Source: Norana najaformis (taxonomy: Eukaryota; Annelida; Clitellata; Crassiclitellata; Hormogastridae). From it: 64,000 nt of DNA. Positions 1 through 12,085 of the stretch are shown here, one piece after another (position 1 is the first letter of the stretch; each line of letters starts with the position of its first letter). Where the stretch lies: positions 13,174,754 to 13,238,753 of the forward strand of contig OZ029919.1 in NCBI GenBank assembly GCA_964023275.1. The letters run 5' to 3'. The position numbers and the translations under genes were made by a program. The notes beneath the pieces are model-generated. The model worked only from the letters and a program-made list of their open reading frames with translations, did no database searches and had not been told where the DNA came from.

Positions 1-45
1 CTCCCTTGGAGAGGTGTTATATAAATCTTCAATTACGATTGTAAT
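1..45 (+). repeat. LINE/SINE 3' tail with ATTACG-like end
   Basis: The first 45 bases end in a tata-aatc then ATTACGATTGTAATT tail. This resembles the (ATTACG)n-tailed element ends at about 2340-2530, 5790-5985 and 32893-33060. Only the tail is inside the window, so class assignment is by similarity to those copies. Confidence 0.4.
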
Positions 46-49
46 TCCA

Positions 50-430
50 CGTGGGCCATAGTAGCAAAAGTACAGAAATGGATGGCTTCAAATTAGTTGT
101 GGCTGACTCCGACAAAGATGCAATTTATTTGATTGGGCACATGCCAGGCACAGTCAAAACTTGCCAAATTACTGACTGCATGGAATTCCCTGAATGGAAT
201 CAACAGCTCAGCGTTCAAAACCTATCAGTGGCAGACCAAGTGAACCTCCCTCGCATTTCCTGCTTCTACCAGTTGTGCCAAATACAGATCACATGGTGCA
301 ACATACTGTCCAGTGCTGCAGTAATCCTAGTTTGCTGATTCATCATCAACCACCAGGTTTACTGCAATTCAATCTTTGTAAGCCTGCTAAATTTCCGGTT
401 GTGCCAGCTCCAGTCCATTCTTAACTATGC
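50..430 (+). mobile_element. Degenerate L2/CR1-like LINE reverse transcriptase fragment
   Basis: Three-frame reading recovers the thumb and C-terminal part of a non-LTR reverse transcriptase. A block FIWLG is followed by CFYQL near 260. Then YCNSIFVSLLNFRLCQLQS appears around 355-410, which corresponds to the family motif DYCNSLL-GLP--L--LQ. Frames shift at least twice and stops interrupt it, so this is a dead 5'-truncated copy. Family-level assignment (Jockey superfamily, L2 or CR1) is by motif only. Confidence 0.6.
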
Positions 431-1420
431 CATTCAAGTCATAGCCAATCAGCCAAAATATTTGCATATAACGGAATATATGCAAAAACACTAAACTGGC
501 TTTCTGTTCTGAGCCAATATCACTCAAAATCATCCTGTTGGCAAGTGCCTCGTCTTCATCAATGCCCCAGCATGCATGAGGGAGCTCTTTGTTCGTGTTC
601 CAGAATCAAGTCAGCTAGGTCAGTGATCAATGATTGTTGTGCTCTGCAGCCCATGGGGGTATGCAGATGCTGTGCCTCCACACTTGAACTCAAACTCATC
701 AAACCTTCTCATGTATTGAACCATCCTTATGCAACAGTTTGCCATTGCATTTAAGTACTGTTGCATTTGACTCTGGACACCAAACATTTACAAACTGCCT
801 TAAAACACACAAATGCCTAGATATGTTAGATCAGTCAGTGTCGGCAACCTATCTGGCACGTCAAGACATTTCAAGCGCAAGCTGAGCGTCACCAGAAGCC
901 CTGTGCAGATTTAGGTGTACAGAGAAAGAAGGGAAGAAAAAACGTGACATTCAGGATAATTATATTCTCATAGAGATTATTGTGCTAGGCAATGTTAGAT
1001 GAGCTTGAAAAGTTGGTCCATCTGGTACCTGTAAGTCAACAGGATGATGGTTTCTGCTTGGCTTATTTTGAGCAACACTGCATCAGCAGACTTCCTCTCT
1101 GATGAACCTTTCTGTCACAGCAGTAGCGTGTGCATGTCAGTTTAGAGACCTTTGCACTGAGAAAGATGATAAGCCTTATTCTCCTTTACTCGGGTTTGGG
1201 CTGGCACCCCTGTGGCTGTTCATTATGACCTGCATGGCTCTTAAGTACAGTACTTAGTTGGCATTAGAAAGAAAAACTAACAAAATAGGCATGTTCAGCT
1301 CTACTATTTAGTTTTATACTTGTTGTGCAAAAATCATAATATTTTATGCTAAATTTGTGAATAAAAATGGCATAGACCAAAAATTAGTCTCTCAAGATGA
1401 CTGGAAAGTCACCTTGAAAG

Positions 1421-1423
<3 letters not shown>
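431..1423. other. No gene recognised
   Basis: Ordinary AT-rich sequence. No coding block, RNA gene or clear repeat was recognised here. Short open frames lack family motifs and splice context. Confidence 0.5.

Positions 1424-1494
<71 letters not shown>
1424..1494. repeat. (AT)n microsatellite
   Basis: About 70 bp of uninterrupted AT alternation. It sits about 100 bp left of the inverted-repeat element at 1591. Confidence 0.95.
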
Positions 1495-1497
<3 letters not shown>

Positions 1498-1590
1498 TTT
1501 CTCTGAGCACTGTACACATACTGATTAACTGTTTGTTCATAATGATTTTAACATTATTCAGGATGGCACAGGCAGTGCTTTTGTCAGGTA

Positions 1591-2332
1591 CTTTAAAGGG
1601 CTTATAGAACAATAACCCCCCCCCTGGTAAATACCCCTCGGACAATAACCCTCGGACAATAACACCCTTGCAAATCCCCACCGGTTAGTAACCCCCCCTA
1701 TACTGATATATTACTTATATAAATATACAAATAATGTAAATTAATCATACAGTTTAAATATTAATTTATTAGAGATATATTAGAGAACCATGCAACGTCA
1801 CAGTATGAAATTAAACGTGTAACAGAAAATGCTGTTTATTGTTAATTAGTCTATAGAACTTAAAAATAAAGGCTGTGAGCTATTCCATGTAGATAGTCAA
1901 GAACATGGCACTCATTGTAGTTGCTAATGACGGCCAGAATCCGTGCACTGGAGTCAGCATACTTCTTCCTTGGAGGTTTTGCTGGACGACCAGCCAGAAA
2001 TTTTCCATAAACCATTTCTGTCATATAGTGGTCGACCTCTTTCATGTTGAATGGTAATTCTTTCATGTCTACTCTGTGTCCAATTATCTAACAATTGTCT
2101 AATAATTAGTTTTTGATATATGGTAAGTCTTTCATGTGTACTCTGTGCCCAACTGTCTATTAACTGTCCAATATTTACTTCTTGGATGTTTTGGTCATTC
2201 TTTCATGTCTACGCTTTACTGTATGTACTGTATCAGTATAGGGGGCTACTGTCCAGGTTTTTTTGCATGGGGGTTATTGTCCTGGGAGGTTATTTACCGG
2301 AGGGGGGTTATTGTGCTGTTACCCTTGAAAGG
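1591..2332. mobile_element. 742-bp non-autonomous element with long C-rich/G-rich terminal inverted repeats
   Basis: The left arm (about 1591-1725) runs CTTTAAAGGG, then C-rich AATAACCCCC blocks with sub-repeats of GGACAATAAC, then CCCCTATACTGATA. The right arm (about 2232-2332) is its imperfect reverse complement, from TATCAGTATAGGGGG to CCCTTGAAAGG. The inside has repeated TCTTTCATGTSTACTCTGTG units. A 68-codon minus-strand frame (1860-2066) inside is of unknown meaning. The structure is that of a MITE or foldback element. No target-site duplication was identified. Confidence 0.6.
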
Positions 2333-2339
2333 TGGCTAG

Positions 2340-2530
2340 CCCCAAACATCACCCACCGTAGCTGCCACGCTGTCTCTCTGCCTGACTCTTGGATCTTGAC
2401 CCGCAACCGAACCCTTTTGCCTATTGATTTTGTTTTGACTGTGCGCTGTGAATAAGCTGGTCCCCGCAGCGCGGCTTTCGTTGGGCGCTGTAGAAATCTT
2501 GGGATTACAATTACGATACGATTACGATTA
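2340..2530 (+). mobile_element. 3' end of an (ATTACG)n-tailed LINE or SINE family
   Basis: This copy shares long blocks with 5790-5985 and 32893-33060: CTGCCACGCTGTCTC, ACTCTTGGATCTTGACC, TGTGAATAAGCTGGTCCCC and GTTGGGCGCTGTAGAAATC. It ends in the simple tail ATTACGATACGATTACGATT. The shape (variable 5' end, common 3' end, simple-repeat tail) is that of non-LTR retrotransposon or SINE insertions. Confidence 0.65.
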
Positions 2531-3764
2531 GTAAGAGTCTAGATACATACATGCCATACTTGTACCACTTAGTTTTCAATTAATTTTATTCATATTTATT
2601 TGGCCTATACTTCATAGTGATTTATAGTTAAACAAATCATTATATCTGACAGCTGTTAACAAAATATACCTGAATAACTCAGATAATTGGTAAACAATAA
2701 CTATTATGAGGACTTGAAAGCTGCTATATAACTGCCTGTTACATTACATTACAACTCAGCCATTTCTGATTTTGGGGCAAGTCAGTTGGAAAGTTTTGCA
2801 GATTTTGCCTCACAAACCACAAAAACCTTAGAAGAAAAACTGCATCAGGTATTCTAAAGTTATTTGCACCCGCAAATCACTGATGACAGTTAAAAAGCAA
2901 GAGCGAATAGCAAACATGTTTCCGCTGGTTTTTCCTCTGCTGACCAGTTTACAATGGTCAAAGCATAAGGCTTTGCCATCAGTTACACAGCATCATTGAT
3001 AAAGTCGACCATAATATCCGGGTACTGAGAAGATGCCAGGCATTCTTCAAACATATTCATAGTCACCTATGAACAGGACCAGTGCTAAGCCTCCATACAA
3101 TATTCCCAGCATCAGTGACTACCTGAGAGGCCTCTGCAAAATCTTAAAGGCAATGACAAATACAGGCAACAACTTTATCTTCATGAACTGCTTCTATATT
3201 CTGAATAAACTTAATACCCATATAAGAACAATAAAGCAAATGAATTTATGCAATTAGCCATTAACATGGAATTCGCAAAGCATCATTCAATTTCCACAGC
3301 GTAAGCCCTTGTTTAATATGAAATTTTGACTGTGTAATTACGATGAAGTAGACATTTTCTGGACCAACAAGCCACAGGAAACTAGACATTCTGCAACCGA
3401 TGAGTCCTACTGACTAATTCTCTCGGCTGAGAAGGACATTTGTTTACAAGCAAACTCTGGCCTGCAGTGGGAACATCGTCTGACCGACACTTCTGATCAC
3501 TGAAGGTGTAAGAAGCACTGCATAAGAGACTGGCCAATGTACTGTATTGTACTGTACTCAAAAGGTGAAGCCACGGCTGCCAAACTGTCACTTGTCACTC
3601 ATCTAAAATGCTCAAATGCCCTTGTAAAAGGTACATTTGGACAGAGGGCCATCTAACAAAGGTCCAGGATAACAGAGGCTCAGCTTACTATCAGCAGTTC
3701 AGTGCATAAGAGTAAATAACACTGGCAACTGAATAAGACTCCATTTACACAGGACATTCTTAGA
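2531..3764. other. No gene recognised
   Basis: AT-rich, with only short unrelated open frames. No splice-supported coding block was seen. Confidence 0.5.
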
Positions 3765-3985
3765 CTACCGAAGGAGAGAATTGCGAGGACGGCGATGGAT
3801 TGGGTACCGGAGGGTGGAAGACGTAAAAGGGGACGGCCGAGAAACACTTGGAGGCGAGCTTTCAAGGGAGATCTGGAGCGGATGGGATTGGACTGGGACG
3901 AGGCGATGGTGATGGCTGGTGAACGCGTGGAATGGCGAAGGCTTGTCAACCAATGCTCCGATCGGAACGCGAGGATCTAAGTCTA
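3765..3985 (+). mobile_element. RTE/Jockey-type LINE, C-terminal end of ORF2
   Basis: The + frame reads RRKRGRPRNTWRRAFKGDLE followed by MGLDWDEA and then EWRRLVNQCSD. This is the typical C-terminal tail of invertebrate non-LTR reverse transcriptases (known pattern: R-G-R-P-x-x-T-W-R-R, then W-x-x-L). The frame closes at the stop near 3980. Upstream sequence is unrelated, so the copy is 5'-truncated. Confidence 0.75.
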
Positions 3986-4205
3986 AGTACACAGACATCA
4001 GATAAGTGATGTTTTGTAATTACAGAGGGGGCCGGCAGACAAAGGACGATAGGCAAACAAGGGTCTGCTTTCAGTCTCTTGAGAGATACAGACTAAAAAT
4101 ACAAGTTTTCACTTCAGTTTCGGTTTTATAAATAAACACAGCAACAACATTATTTCAATTAATAAAATATAATTTAATAACTGTAATTATCATAAAATGA
4201 TATTT

Positions 4206-4778
4206 GGGTCATTCCACGTCAAATCTACCAATATTAAGGATTTTGATGAAATTTGGCACAAATGTTCTACTAATAGATATAAGGAATTTCTGAAGATTTT
4301 ACTGCTTTTTCAACAACTCTCTTTCTCATAGATCAGACTCATATGGCATAGTCTCATGCTATTACAAACATATTTATATATCATCAATATCTTGGCTGGT
4401 AGCACATCAAACAACTGCGATAATTAGCTTTTGAGCAATGTTTGCCTTTCCATATCTTTGAAAGGGTGGGAGATACCCTGATGATAATTGTATTTTTATA
4501 ATCATCACGAGAAATTGATTAGAAGCTGCAAATTTCAGGTTTCTATCTTTATTACTTCCGGATTTATAGCAAGTCAAAGTTCGTCAATCATTCAATTTTT
4601 CGCGAAGTCACAAAACGGCTAGAAAGTTTGAAATTCTGTAATTCCAACATTTTTTGAGATAATCAAGTAAAATCTTCAGAAATTCCTTATATCTGTTAGT
4701 AGAACATGTGTCCCAAATTTCATCAAAATCCAAGATGGTGTGGTGTACACCTCTGGTTGATATGACGTGGAATGACCC
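4206..4778. mobile_element. MITE with GGGTCATTCCACGTCA termini
   Basis: The left end is GGGTCATTCCACGTCA and the right end is its reverse complement, TGACGTGGAATGACCC. Inverted similarity continues inward for about 100 bp, including ATTTTGATGAAATTTGG and TAAGGAATTTCTGAAGATTT. ATTT flanks both ends and may be the target duplication. There is no coding capacity, so it is a non-autonomous DNA transposon. Confidence 0.85.
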
Positions 4779-5156
4779 ATTTACATTATAATTTGCATAA
4801 ATTATTATTAAATGATATTTACAGCATAACCTAGGTCTCTTCTGACATAGCCATAATTTGTTTTCTAATGTTCATCTACTTCTGTATTTGCATAAATTAT
4901 CTCTAAACATAACTAAATTTATTACATTTTTATTTGCATTTATTTATTTATTTCTAACATGTCAAGTCACAGTTTTAGTATATCAAAATAGTTCAGTGCA
5001 TTTTACAGAGTAGTTTGTCCAACAGTCATTCGCTCAAAGCTACAAGTTCTTTTACTGCCAGAAGTAGATCAAGAACCAGTTTCGGCTTATCCTGAGACAG
5101 ACCTTTCCATATCTGTAACCCAAGCTGTGTTTCAGTGCCCCTTAAAGGCACGCAAA

Positions 5157-5254
5157 CAGATCTGTGTAACTGTTCAGACAAATACATACAAAAGCATGTC
5201 TAATACAGATCTGTGTAACTGTTCAGACAAATACATACAAAAGCATGTCTAATA
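5157..5254. repeat. 49-bp perfect tandem duplication
   Basis: The block starting CAGATCTGTGTAACTG and ending GCATGTCTAATA (5157-5205) is repeated without change at 5206-5254. Confidence 0.95.
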
Positions 5255-5789
5255 CAAACTGCACTCAATCATCTAAGTGAAGCCTGAACAAAGTAAGCAG
5301 AAATACTTTGCTGGGTCAAAGCTAAAATGGCAACCGAACAAGCACAGCACATCAACAAATAACTAAATAAGGTATTCTGCACTTAAAACTATTTCCATGG
5401 GGCAATTAATAAATTTAGAAACTGGGAAAATTTAGCCAATAAAATACTCAAATGTGTGAGGAATTTAACCACCTAAAATGTTGAAGATAATTAATTTCAG
5501 TTGTGATTACATAAACACAGATACATCACATATCTGAAAAGAAACGAAAGATGGGCAAAACAGCCATTCTTTCTTTCGTTCATTCACTCATTCGTTCAGA
5601 TAATTTATATAGCATCCCTTCACTCACAGGTGCTTCCAGCCCATCCAGGACGAAAGAGAACATGCTACCTCTTTGTAAGACAAAGCAGCACTTACACTGA
5701 ATTTCAAAATGATGCTATTTAAAGTGAAACATTTGGTAACACTCCTCTTTCACAGACCCTATCCTGACACCCCTTCTTTCTCTTATCTC

Positions 5790-5985
5790 TCTCTGCTCTC
5801 CGACCCCAAACGCCACCCTCCATAGCTGCCACGCTGTCTCTCCGTCTGACTTTTGGATCTTGACCTGGAACCGGACCCTTTTGCCTATTGATTTTGTTTT
5901 AACTGAGCCCGGTGAATAAGCTGGTCCCCGTGGCGCGGCTTTCGTTGGATGCTGTCGAAATCTCGTAATTACGATTACAATTAAC
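5790..5985 (+). mobile_element. 3' end of an (ATTACG)n-tailed LINE or SINE family
   Basis: Second copy of the family at 2340-2530, in the same orientation. It carries GCTGCCACGCTGTCTC, TTTGCCTATTGATTTTG and GGTGAATAAGCTGGTCCCC, then ends CGTAATTACGATTACAATT. A long minus-strand open frame across it is a shadow. Confidence 0.65.
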
Positions 5986-8889
5986 ACAGATGCATGAAAA
6001 CCTCATTGTCCACAAAGAATATGTTTCATAAAGCGGAAGTTTAGACCCCACAAACATTTTAATAAGCTACACTTCAGACAGAAGTCAACAGAGGATGAGG
6101 ATGGTTAGAAGTAAATTCCTATAAATCATAAAGAATTAAAGCACCTAATCATATGTAGAACAAGTTTAAGAGCCATGTTAAATTTTCACTGCTAGCCAAT
6201 TATGGATAATATAACTATCAAAACTGTTTCTTTCTCTTCTGCGCTTGGACACAAACTACTTACAACAAAATTTATATATGCATAAATGTTATTATTGTCC
6301 AGGGAGATCTGCTTTTTAATTCAAAAGGCAGACCACTTAGCAGGACCTTTAAGCCCCACAGATCATTTACAATATAATGAAAAAATGAATTTCACTTATG
6401 TTGTGTTCAAGGGAAGGTTGAAATGTTGCTAAAAGGCAGCCTGTAACTTATTGAAACAACATCTTCAGGACATAAGATGCATACTGGCAACAGTATGTAC
6501 AAGAAATTCCTCTGTCTTTCTGACACATGAGAATTTACTCTCGAATCAAATGCCACGAGTCGCAAGTGACATATGCTGTAGATGCAAATCACCAGCGTCT
6601 ACGATTCAAAATAAATTTCCATAAATTTTCTCTACCCTGAAAAAATTACTGCATAGGGACAGGTGTTAGTATTGCTGTGAGAACATCCCCTTAATTTTTT
6701 TACATTAAAGAGATCATGTTACAGTTCAGTTCGTAACAATAAAAGCCCTGAAGCATCAGCCAATCAAACTCCGAGAACAGTCACAAATTTACAGCTCATT
6801 AACTGCAATATTTAATTACATTTCTTTTACAGCACATGGCTACAGCCACAGGGCTTCTGCCTTTCACAAGTCTGCAACAGAAATGGACCAACAAATGGCA
6901 AGTAAGTAAGTAAGTAATGCCGAGCAATGAATCGTAGGCATGGGTGAGACACAGCAATCAGGCAACAAGAGCAAGATGGTACATTTTAGGTTTTGAGCTG
7001 CTGTACAAATATGTCTTTGCACAGTTGGCTAAAACGCACATAGGCACAAAGTGTCTGCCATCGAATTACGTTCAATGTAACCAACTGCCAGACAATCCTG
7101 TCTATTTGTGTAATGTAATGTAAAGTGCCAGGGTTATTACATCAGACTTTGCAGAAATGAAAGTTGTTCAGCTGCAACATAAAATGGCAAAGTAAAGGCA
7201 AGTTAAGCTATGCTATTAAACACCTGGATGCCAGAAAGGGCGTTGTAACTGCTTTTTCTGGTGCATATAATGTCAGCTAGAGCAAGGGCGTCGTCACTAG
7301 GTGAACACTGATGCATGGTAGATTTTCTGATGAAGAGCCACTTAACAGTGTTTGTCCTAAAGTTCCTGTATACTTACGCATGTTACAAGCTTGCAGCATA
7401 TAGCATTTGTTATTGTGTACAGTTCAGCAGATAATTTCGAATGTATTCTGCCTCATACATCAATGTGCATTCCCTCTACCATCCCTGCGCATCACCGTGC
7501 TGCAAACTAACGTTCTGTAACTGTATAAAGTTTGCGATGGGAAGATCCAGACCATTTCAAAGTGAAAGTGGCAGATAATTTATCTGGCACTAGTGCCTTA
7601 CAAACCAGAAGCAGGAACATGATTGACGTGCTGGACAAGACTTTTAGAAAGCTGGTTGTGGAGCACGGGAGCATTTGGACAGATCCAGTCTGTATCGATT
7701 GGCAAATTGCATCAGTGATATGATGAAGGAAGAGAAGGACGAGGAGAAGAAAGAGAAGGAGAAGGAGGAGCATTGGTTCAGGAAGTGCTCTTCGTTTGCC
7801 TTATTTAGATGAACTCATGATTAAGTGCTTACAGATGAGAGGATTATTCTAGTTCGTCAGGTGCTTCAATTACTGGAATTTGCCAGCTTAACTCTATTTC
7901 TTAATGTCAAGGAAACCACTGTAGGTCAGTATGTTGAAACCATGTTTGCAGAACTACACTGACTAAAAATTCACACCAAAATGATGCAAGAATCAGACAT
8001 TTTATGAATTTCATTAATACTAACATGCAACACAGCATCTCACTAATACAAGGCACTTTTTCATGCTAACAACATAACACATTAATAAAAATAATAATTT
8101 ACTTTTCATTATGGATAAAATTAAAATAATTTTCTATCACTGTCAATATAATGCACTGATCAATCAAACTTCCTGAGAAAAACACAACAGGAAAGACCCC
8201 CAAGTTATTTCCAGGCTCCTCACTCAAAGTAAAAATGCAGTCTTGCTCAAGATGAGGAGGTTGAGGGGTAGGTGGGCTCCCAGGGTGGGTGGGTGGGCTG
8301 CCTCTAGTGATGAAGTCTGGCATCCCATCCCAACAATGGTGCCAAATATGCCTCTGGTGCGCTGCTTCAAAGCAAGCTTTTCAAAGGGACGTCCATACAG
8401 GTCAGAGCATTCAACTGAGGTCAGCTATATGACAAAAATTACAGACCAATAACACAACATCGTTAAAAGAGCCCCTGGCTCTTCCTCACTCAAGATTCCA
8501 TTCCGCAGCTCAGCCTCTCATATTGTTACACTCAACACTCACTGTCAGATTTACATTGGGGATAATTCATCCATCATTGTTATTGGTATGCTCACCCACT
8601 GCAGACAGTGGGTGTAAACTGTGTCAATCTTATCTGTTCTTTCAATGCTTTTCGGTTTAATACCTTCTCTTCCAGTTTGTTCATCTCTTTGTTTACATCA
8701 TCTTCATTCCTAAAAGTAACGCCTTGCAAGGACATACAGTAATCTAATCAACTCTGAAAGCAGCATCACTTTAATATGGTGCAAGACAACATCAACTGAA
8801 CGTCATAATATAACAAAATAACAACGGTTTTAAGTGATTCAAAAGATGTGTAATCTATATTGGAACAACTGCAAAAATTAACCAGGAAT
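5986..8889. other. No gene recognised; minor simple repeats
   Basis: No coding exon could be supported. An (AAGT)n tract lies at about 6899-6916 and a purine-rich GAAGGAGAAGG tract at about 7725-7772. The 63-codon + frame at 7532-7723 has no recognised family and is not called. Confidence 0.45.
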
Positions 8890-9355
8890 GTTTAATAGCC
8901 AATCCTTCCTAGCTTCTTCTTAAGAGCAGCTGCAATAGCATCCACAGATACAGTACTATCATCCAAACTATTCCACAAGCCTATAACTCCAACACTGAAG
9001 AACTTCTGTCCTAATGCTCCTTACAGTTTCTTAAATAATTTACATCTTAGGTCTTACGTTGCCTTGTGGGCTAATCATAGAACATCACTGCACTGCCCTG
9101 CCTCCTTTCCAGTGGCGATCTTAAAAACTTCAATTAAGTTTCCTCTGCTCCTTCAACTCTCCAGTGTTGTTAGCCCACACCTTTTCAGCCTTTCTTCACA
9201 GCTCAGACCCTTGACAGCCCTAATCAGTCTGGTAGCTTTCCTCTGGACTTCCTCCAGTTGCTCTGTGTCATGTTTCAGATATGGATTCCATACCTGCTAT
9301 TATTATTCCATACATACTATTACTATTATTAATCAGATACTTATATCACACTAAT
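8890..9355 (-). mobile_element. CR1-type LINE ORF2, C-terminal end
   Basis: On the minus strand, 9290 to 9110 reads EQLEEVQRKATRLIRAVKGL, then SCEERLKRCGLTTLES, a stop, and NLIEVFKIATGKEAGQCSD. This is the hallmark C-terminal block of CR1/L2-type reverse transcriptases. Between 9040 and 8890 it continues with KKFFSVGVI-type and LWNSLDDS-type motifs, the expected F-x-x-R-V--WN-LP end. The internal stop shows it is inactive. It belongs to the same insertion as 10320-13060. Confidence 0.85.
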
Positions 9356-9359
9356 TTAT

Positions 9360-10318
9360 GAGTTCACTAGCTGCATTCTTCAATTGTTTGTGAAATGAAA
9401 TAAGAGAAAGATAAGTATCCCTCAAAGCTGGTGGTAACATATTCTATAAATATGGACCAGCATGTGAAAAGGCATGGACACCACACATCTCTTTTCTGGT
9501 AATATGGGACAAACAATTGGCCACAGAAGGCTGATCTTAAGTTTCCTCTTGTCAGATTAAACCTGAATGAAATGTATAAGTCATGTATAATGTAGCACTC
9601 GTGCTAGACTGTGAAGTGGATTCGAGAGGGAAAATATAACCAGTTTTAAGACATTCTAAGTCTGTAACTGGAGATCTTGGAACAAGCCAAGCAGATGCAC
9701 ACAGAAATGATTGTAAAGAGTAAAACAGACAACAAGGTAGAGAGCTGAATATTGAATTGCAAGAGGCTGGGCATGATAAGACAACTGAACTGACAAGAGC
9801 ATGGGCTGCATACAGAGTTATAGACTGACAAATACGTCAAATTTGACTCAGGTAAATGTAGCAGGATCCTGTAAATGTTGGTAACATAAGATTCCAATGT
9901 CAACCTGGAAGCATGAATCACATCTAGGTCATGTACTTGCAGCTTGGTAGCTTCCATAAATCTTGTAGGAAAAAAGGAATGTCAGGTAAATTATTTCTGG
10001 GAGGACCACATTACAGAACTTCAATTTTATTCATGTTAAGACAAAGTCAATTTTGAGACATCGAGTCATGTGGAGTGCAGAGATCCACTTAGACATATTT
10101 GAAGACAGTTCAGTAGCCTAGTGAACTAGACAAGATGAATATATTTGGAGGTCATCAGCATATGCATGACTATGTTGATTAAATGATAATGAGAGAAAGC
10201 ACAGGAGCTCAAAACAGGAGAACGTGACCTAGCAAGTATGTGACGTAGAATGCATGGGCCTTAGCACAGAACCCTGAAGAACAGCAACTAGGAGAGTACA
10301 ATCTTCTCAGATCCTCTC
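9360..10318 (-). mobile_element. Second LINE reverse transcriptase fragment nested in the CR1 copy
   Basis: The minus strand contains HAYADDLQIYSS near 10165-10130, the catalytic A-DD block of a non-LTR reverse transcriptase. About 60 codons further is VHDLDVI followed by SRLTLESYVTNIYR (9940-9850), matching the family pattern -DLGV--DS-LTL--HVTNI. It interrupts the CR1 copy between its palm (10320-10580) and its C-terminus (8890-9355). Stops and frameshifts are present. Confidence 0.7.
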
Positions 10319-11417
10319 ACACTATCACTGCTTCTTCTTCATCACTCACTCCTCTACATAGTTTAGTATCATCTGAAAACTTGAAAATTTTGGATAGCAT
10401 TTCATCATCTTTGTCATTAATAAAAAATTATGAACATGCGCTAATCCTTGTAGCACTCGGTTTATCAATCTTGTCAATCCAAAATATGTTTTTCCTATGC
10501 CCACCTTTTGCCTTCTGTCTGAAAACCAGCTTCCAAGCCAACCCAGCACATGATCACTAATCCCACATGCTTGCATTTTTTTGGCCAGTCTTACATGAGG
10601 TACTTTGTCAAATGCCTTGGCAATACATACCGGTAGATAACTATGTCCACAGGTTCTCCCTCACCCATCTTTTTATAACCCCCCTCAAAGAACTCTAATA
10701 GATTCATCAAACATGAATAACATCTTTGTAAATACAGGTTGACTGCTATTTATTATTTCATATTCATTCACTTGCTTTATTATATGATCCTTAATAATTA
10801 TTTTCATGACCTTGCACACAACACTAGTTAAACTGATTGTTCTACAGTTGCATGGTTCACTTCGTTTTCCCTTCTTTAACCATGTCACTACGAGTACATC
10901 TCCTCTCCATTCCTCGGCTGCCTTTCCAGTCTGCATTGATGGACAGAAGATCTGTGCTAACGCCTCTCTGATTTCTTCTCTCACTTTATGTAAACAATTA
11001 AAAAATTTGATAAACACAGCCCTGGACTCTTGTCAGTTTTTAACCTTTCTGCTGCTCCACCACATTTTCATTAGTAAAAATATCTATGACAATACCTTTC
11101 CAACACTGCCTACACATTTTTTGCTAGGTTCAGGCACAGACTTCTGTAGCTCAGGGATGTTTTCCAGTTCTTCCAAAGTAAACACTGAGCTGAAATAAAT
11201 ATACTTCAGCAGCTTCCACATCATCCACAATGACGTCTCCATTCCCCTCATCCTTAGTCAGTGGGCCTACCCTATCTTTCCATTTCTGCCTGCTTCTAAC
11301 ATAGTTGCCAATGTTCTGATTGGTATGATTGACTCCTACCATGAACTTATTATATTTCATGACTACATCCGGTAGCTGAAGAGACATCTGTTTCTTCACT
11401 GACACCCATGCATCCAT
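10319..11417 (-). mobile_element. CR1-type LINE ORF2, N-terminal RT and fingers region
   Basis: Minus-strand frames give MDAWVSVKKQMSLQLPD and NIGNYVRSRQKWKDRVGPL (11417-11151), then KAAEEWRGDVLVVTWLKKG and SEPCNCRTISLTSVVCKVM (about 10960-10830). Last comes GISDHVLGWLGSWFSDRRQK (10576-10500). These follow the order of a CR1 ORF2: linker, TGK-P-EW, KKG--S-P-NYRPISLTSV-CK, then GI---VL-W--S-L--R-Q-V. Several frameshifts lie between them. The copy is broken by the 32-bp minisatellite at its 5' side. Confidence 0.85.
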
Positions 11418-12085
11418 GATCCCATGGGACTTACACCATGAACATACATGATCCCATGGGACTTACACCATGAACATACATGATCCCATGGGACTTACAC
11501 CATGAACATACATGATCCCATGGGACTTACACCATGAACATACATGATCCCATGGGACTTACACCATGAACATACATGATCCCATGGGACTTACACCATG
11601 AACATACATGATCCCATGGGACTTACACCATGAACATACATGATCCCATGGGACTTACACCATGAACATACATGATCCCATGGGACTTACACCATGAACA
11701 TACATGATCCCATGGGACTTACACCATGAACATACATGATCCCATGGGACTTACACCATGAACATACATGATCCCATGGGACTTACACCATGAACATACA
11801 TGATCCCATGGGACTTACACCATGAACATACATGATCCCATGGGACTTACACCATGAACATACATGATCCCATGGGACTTACACCATGAACATACATGAT
11901 CCCATGGGACTTACACCATGAACATACATGATCCCATGGGACTTACACCATGAACATACATGATCCCATGGGACTTACACCATGAACATACATGATCCCA
12001 TGGGACTTACACCATGAACATACATGATCCCATGGGACTTACACCATGAACATACATGATCCCATGGGACTTACACCATGAACAT
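11415..12085. repeat. 32-bp minisatellite, about 21 near-identical copies
   Basis: The unit is CATGATCCCATGGGACTTAC plus ACCATGAACATA, repeated head to tail with essentially no visible divergence over 671 bp. It includes the palindrome CCCATGGG. It lies inside a diverged CR1 copy, so the array is much younger than its host. There are no spacers, so it is not a CRISPR array. Confidence 0.97.

Noticed and set aside
11415..12085. CRISPR-like regular array
   Set aside because: Units are contiguous 32-bp copies with no unique spacers, and the genome is animal. It is a minisatellite.
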